A stretch of DNA of 5,460 bases, taken from positions 1 to 5,460 of the forward strand of contig JAUVIY010000189.1 in the NCBI GenBank assembly GCA_030592625.1, in the 5' to 3' direction. The notes beneath the pieces are model-generated. The model searched no databases and was not told where the DNA came from. It saw only the letters and a list, made by a program, of their open reading frames with translations. The translations under genes were made by a program, and so were the position numbers. Positions within the stretch are counted from its first letter, which is position 1, and the number at the start of each line of letters is the position of its first letter. The DNA comes from Spirochaeta sp. GTDB taxonomy: Bacteria > Spirochaetota > Spirochaetia > DSM-2461. Shown here piece by piece: positions 4,686-5,460 of the stretch.

Positions 4686-5279
4686 ATGAACAGGAAAGTT
4701 TCTTTTTTCGTAATTATCGTAATTATAGCCATGACTCTTGGAGTCAACGCGTGGGGCTCCGGCCCGGGTAACAGCTCCGACGAATTGTGCGATGAGTGTC
4801 AGGCCATAATCGACTCAGTCGACCCTGATGCATTGAATGAGGCTGAGATTGCCGGACTTCTTCTGATGCGGGAAGAGGAAAAGTTGGCCCGGGATGTCTA
4901 TCTCTATCTGTATGATATCTGGAATCATCGTGTGTTTTCCAATATCGCCGGCAGTGAGCAGGCACATATGGACCAGGTGGCACTTCTCCTTGAGGCTTAT
5001 GAAATAGCCGATCCCGTCGTGACAGATCCGGAATATGGAGTGTTTACCAGTCCCCTTCTGGCAGGTTTATATGACGATCTGACAACACAGGGTGAGGCAT
5101 CATTGGCAGATGCCCTGGCTGTCGGCAAAGCCATCGAGGTTCTCGACATCGACGACCTTGAAAGCTTGATTGCCGAAACCGACGAAGAAGCAATTCTCAT
5201 GGTCTATGAGAATCTGCTTAAAGGATCTCTGAATCACCTTTCGGCTTTTGAGCGTCAGCTGGATCGTTTCGGGAGTTGA
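4686..5279 (+). CDS. Secreted DUF2202 (ferritin-like) protein
   Basis: The product is 197 residues. Residues 1-22 are a clear signal sequence: basic MNRK, hydrophobic VSFFVIIVIIAMTLGV, then a small-residue site near NAWGSG. The mature part matches the DUF2202 family (PF09968), predicted to be a four-helix ferritin-like bundle. Helix 1 has LLLMREEEKLARDVYLYLYD (58-77), helix 2 has GSEQAHMDQVALL with E91-x-x-H94, then LAGLYDDL, A-I-E151-V-L-D and the last helix YENLLKGSLNHLSAFERQL (174-192) with E175 and H184. The repeated Glu and Glu-x-x-His pattern suits a metal centre, though the family's function is not established. A CxxC (C35-D-E-C38) lies between signal and bundle and could bind metal or form a disulfide outside the cytoplasm. 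It has its own ribosome site and terminator and is transcribed alone, divergently from the UroD gene. Stress or metal handling outside the cytoplasm is a guess. Confidence 0.87.
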   Translation: MNRKVSFFVIIVIIAMTLGVNAWGSGPGNSSDELCDECQAIIDSVDPDALNEAEIAGLLLMREEEKLARDVYLYLYDIWNHRVFSNIAGSEQAHMDQVALLLEAYEIADPVVTDPEYGVFTSPLLAGLYDDLTTQGEASLADALAVGKAIEVLDIDDLESLIAETDEEAILMVYENLLKGSLNHLSAFERQLDRFGS

Positions 5280-5283
5280 TGAA

Positions 5284-5327
5284 AAAAGCCTCGCTGCCGG
5301 AGTAGGCACTCTGATAGCGGGGCTTTT
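5284..5327 (+). terminator. Intrinsic terminator after the DUF2202 gene, probably bidirectional
   Basis: AAAAGCCTCGCT (5284-5295) pairs with AGCGGGGCTTTT (5316-5327) over twelve positions with one T-G wobble. The 20-base interior can form a second small stem, GAGT-AGGC-ACTC. TTTT ends the stem on the plus strand and six T residues end it on the minus strand, so it can stop transcription from both sides. It starts five bases after the stop codon. Confidence 0.85.
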
Positions 5328-5460
5328 ATTCCCAAGCGAAATGAGAGGAGTGAACTTGTTCATTTCCGAATGAGCGCAGGGAAAGCATGGTTTCCGTAGT
5401 ACCGCGGCTCTGCCGCGGAACAGGGAGTCGCTTGAGCGACTCCGGGTCCAGGGCTCTGCC
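5326..5460 (-). other. Open frame entering from the right edge, coding status uncertain
   Basis: On the minus strand one frame is open from the window edge to a TAA at 5326-5328. It reads GRALDPESLKRLPVPRQSRG, then TTETMLSLRSFGNEQVHSSH and FAWE. It runs straight through the palindromes at 5402-5443, so it may be a repeat that happens to be open rather than the C-terminus of a gene. I do not recognise a family, and the start is outside the window. Confidence 0.2.
5402..5460. repeat. Cluster of short perfect palindromes (REP-like), truncated by the window edge
   Basis: CCGCGGC-TCT-GCCGCGG (5402-5418) is a 7 bp stem and GGAGTCGCT-TG-AGCGACTCC (5424-5443) is a 9 bp stem. A third, GGGC-TCT-GCC, starts at 5451 and is cut by the window end. 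The core GGCTCTGCC occurs at 5406 and again at 5452. None is followed by a T-run, so they are not intrinsic terminators. Such clusters are typical of dispersed extragenic palindromic elements. Confidence 0.6.

Overview
The window is bacterial DNA: it has Shine-Dalgarno sites, sigma70-like hexamers and intrinsic terminators. Most of it is moderately GC-rich, with AT-rich islands between genes and one AT-richer gene. The gene content (two uroporphyrinogen-decarboxylase-fold methyltransferase-type proteins, a small nitroreductase, a secreted DUF2202 protein and a Bdr-like repeat/membrane-anchor protein) suits an anaerobe. A spirochaete-like host is possible, but this is a weak guess and no marker gene fixes the taxon.

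Layout, left to right. (1) 1-885, minus strand: a small FMN nitroreductase (307-885), followed with an 11-base overlap by a PF06189-type 5'-nucleotidase. The nucleotidase is interrupted by an in-frame TAA after 67 codons, and its homology resumes in the same frame up to the window edge. (2) 960-1250, plus strand: an isolated small transcription unit absent from ordinary gene calls. It has a promoter, a strong ribosome site, a 7-codon ORF, a 33-codon ORF coupled to it by TAATG, two hairpins and a very strong terminator. It could be a small-protein gene, a dual-function sRNA, or a structured RNA that only looks coding. This is the best candidate here for something undescribed. (3) 1292-1810, minus: a membrane-anchored coiled-coil protein built of 18-residue repeats. 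(4) 1904-2911 and 3109-4374, minus: two unrelated-length members of the UroD/MtaA/CmuA superfamily. The first has a full His-x-Cys...Cys zinc site; the second has His-x-Cys but no cysteine at the third position. (5) 4375-4685: an AT-rich divergent promoter region holding one doubtful small ORF. (6) 4686-5279, plus: a secreted ferritin-like DUF2202 protein with its own terminator. (7) 5400-5460: a cluster of short perfect palindromes running off the right edge.

The genes do not form one obvious pathway. The two UroD-fold proteins probably take part in methyl transfer between a methylated corrinoid protein (or other donor) and a thiol acceptor, but no corrinoid protein, substrate-specific methyltransferase or activase lies in the window. 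Two minus-strand genes, the nitroreductase and the first UroD-like gene, lack a properly spaced ribosome site and instead carry a -10-like hexamer exactly six bases before the ATG, which suggests leaderless transcripts.
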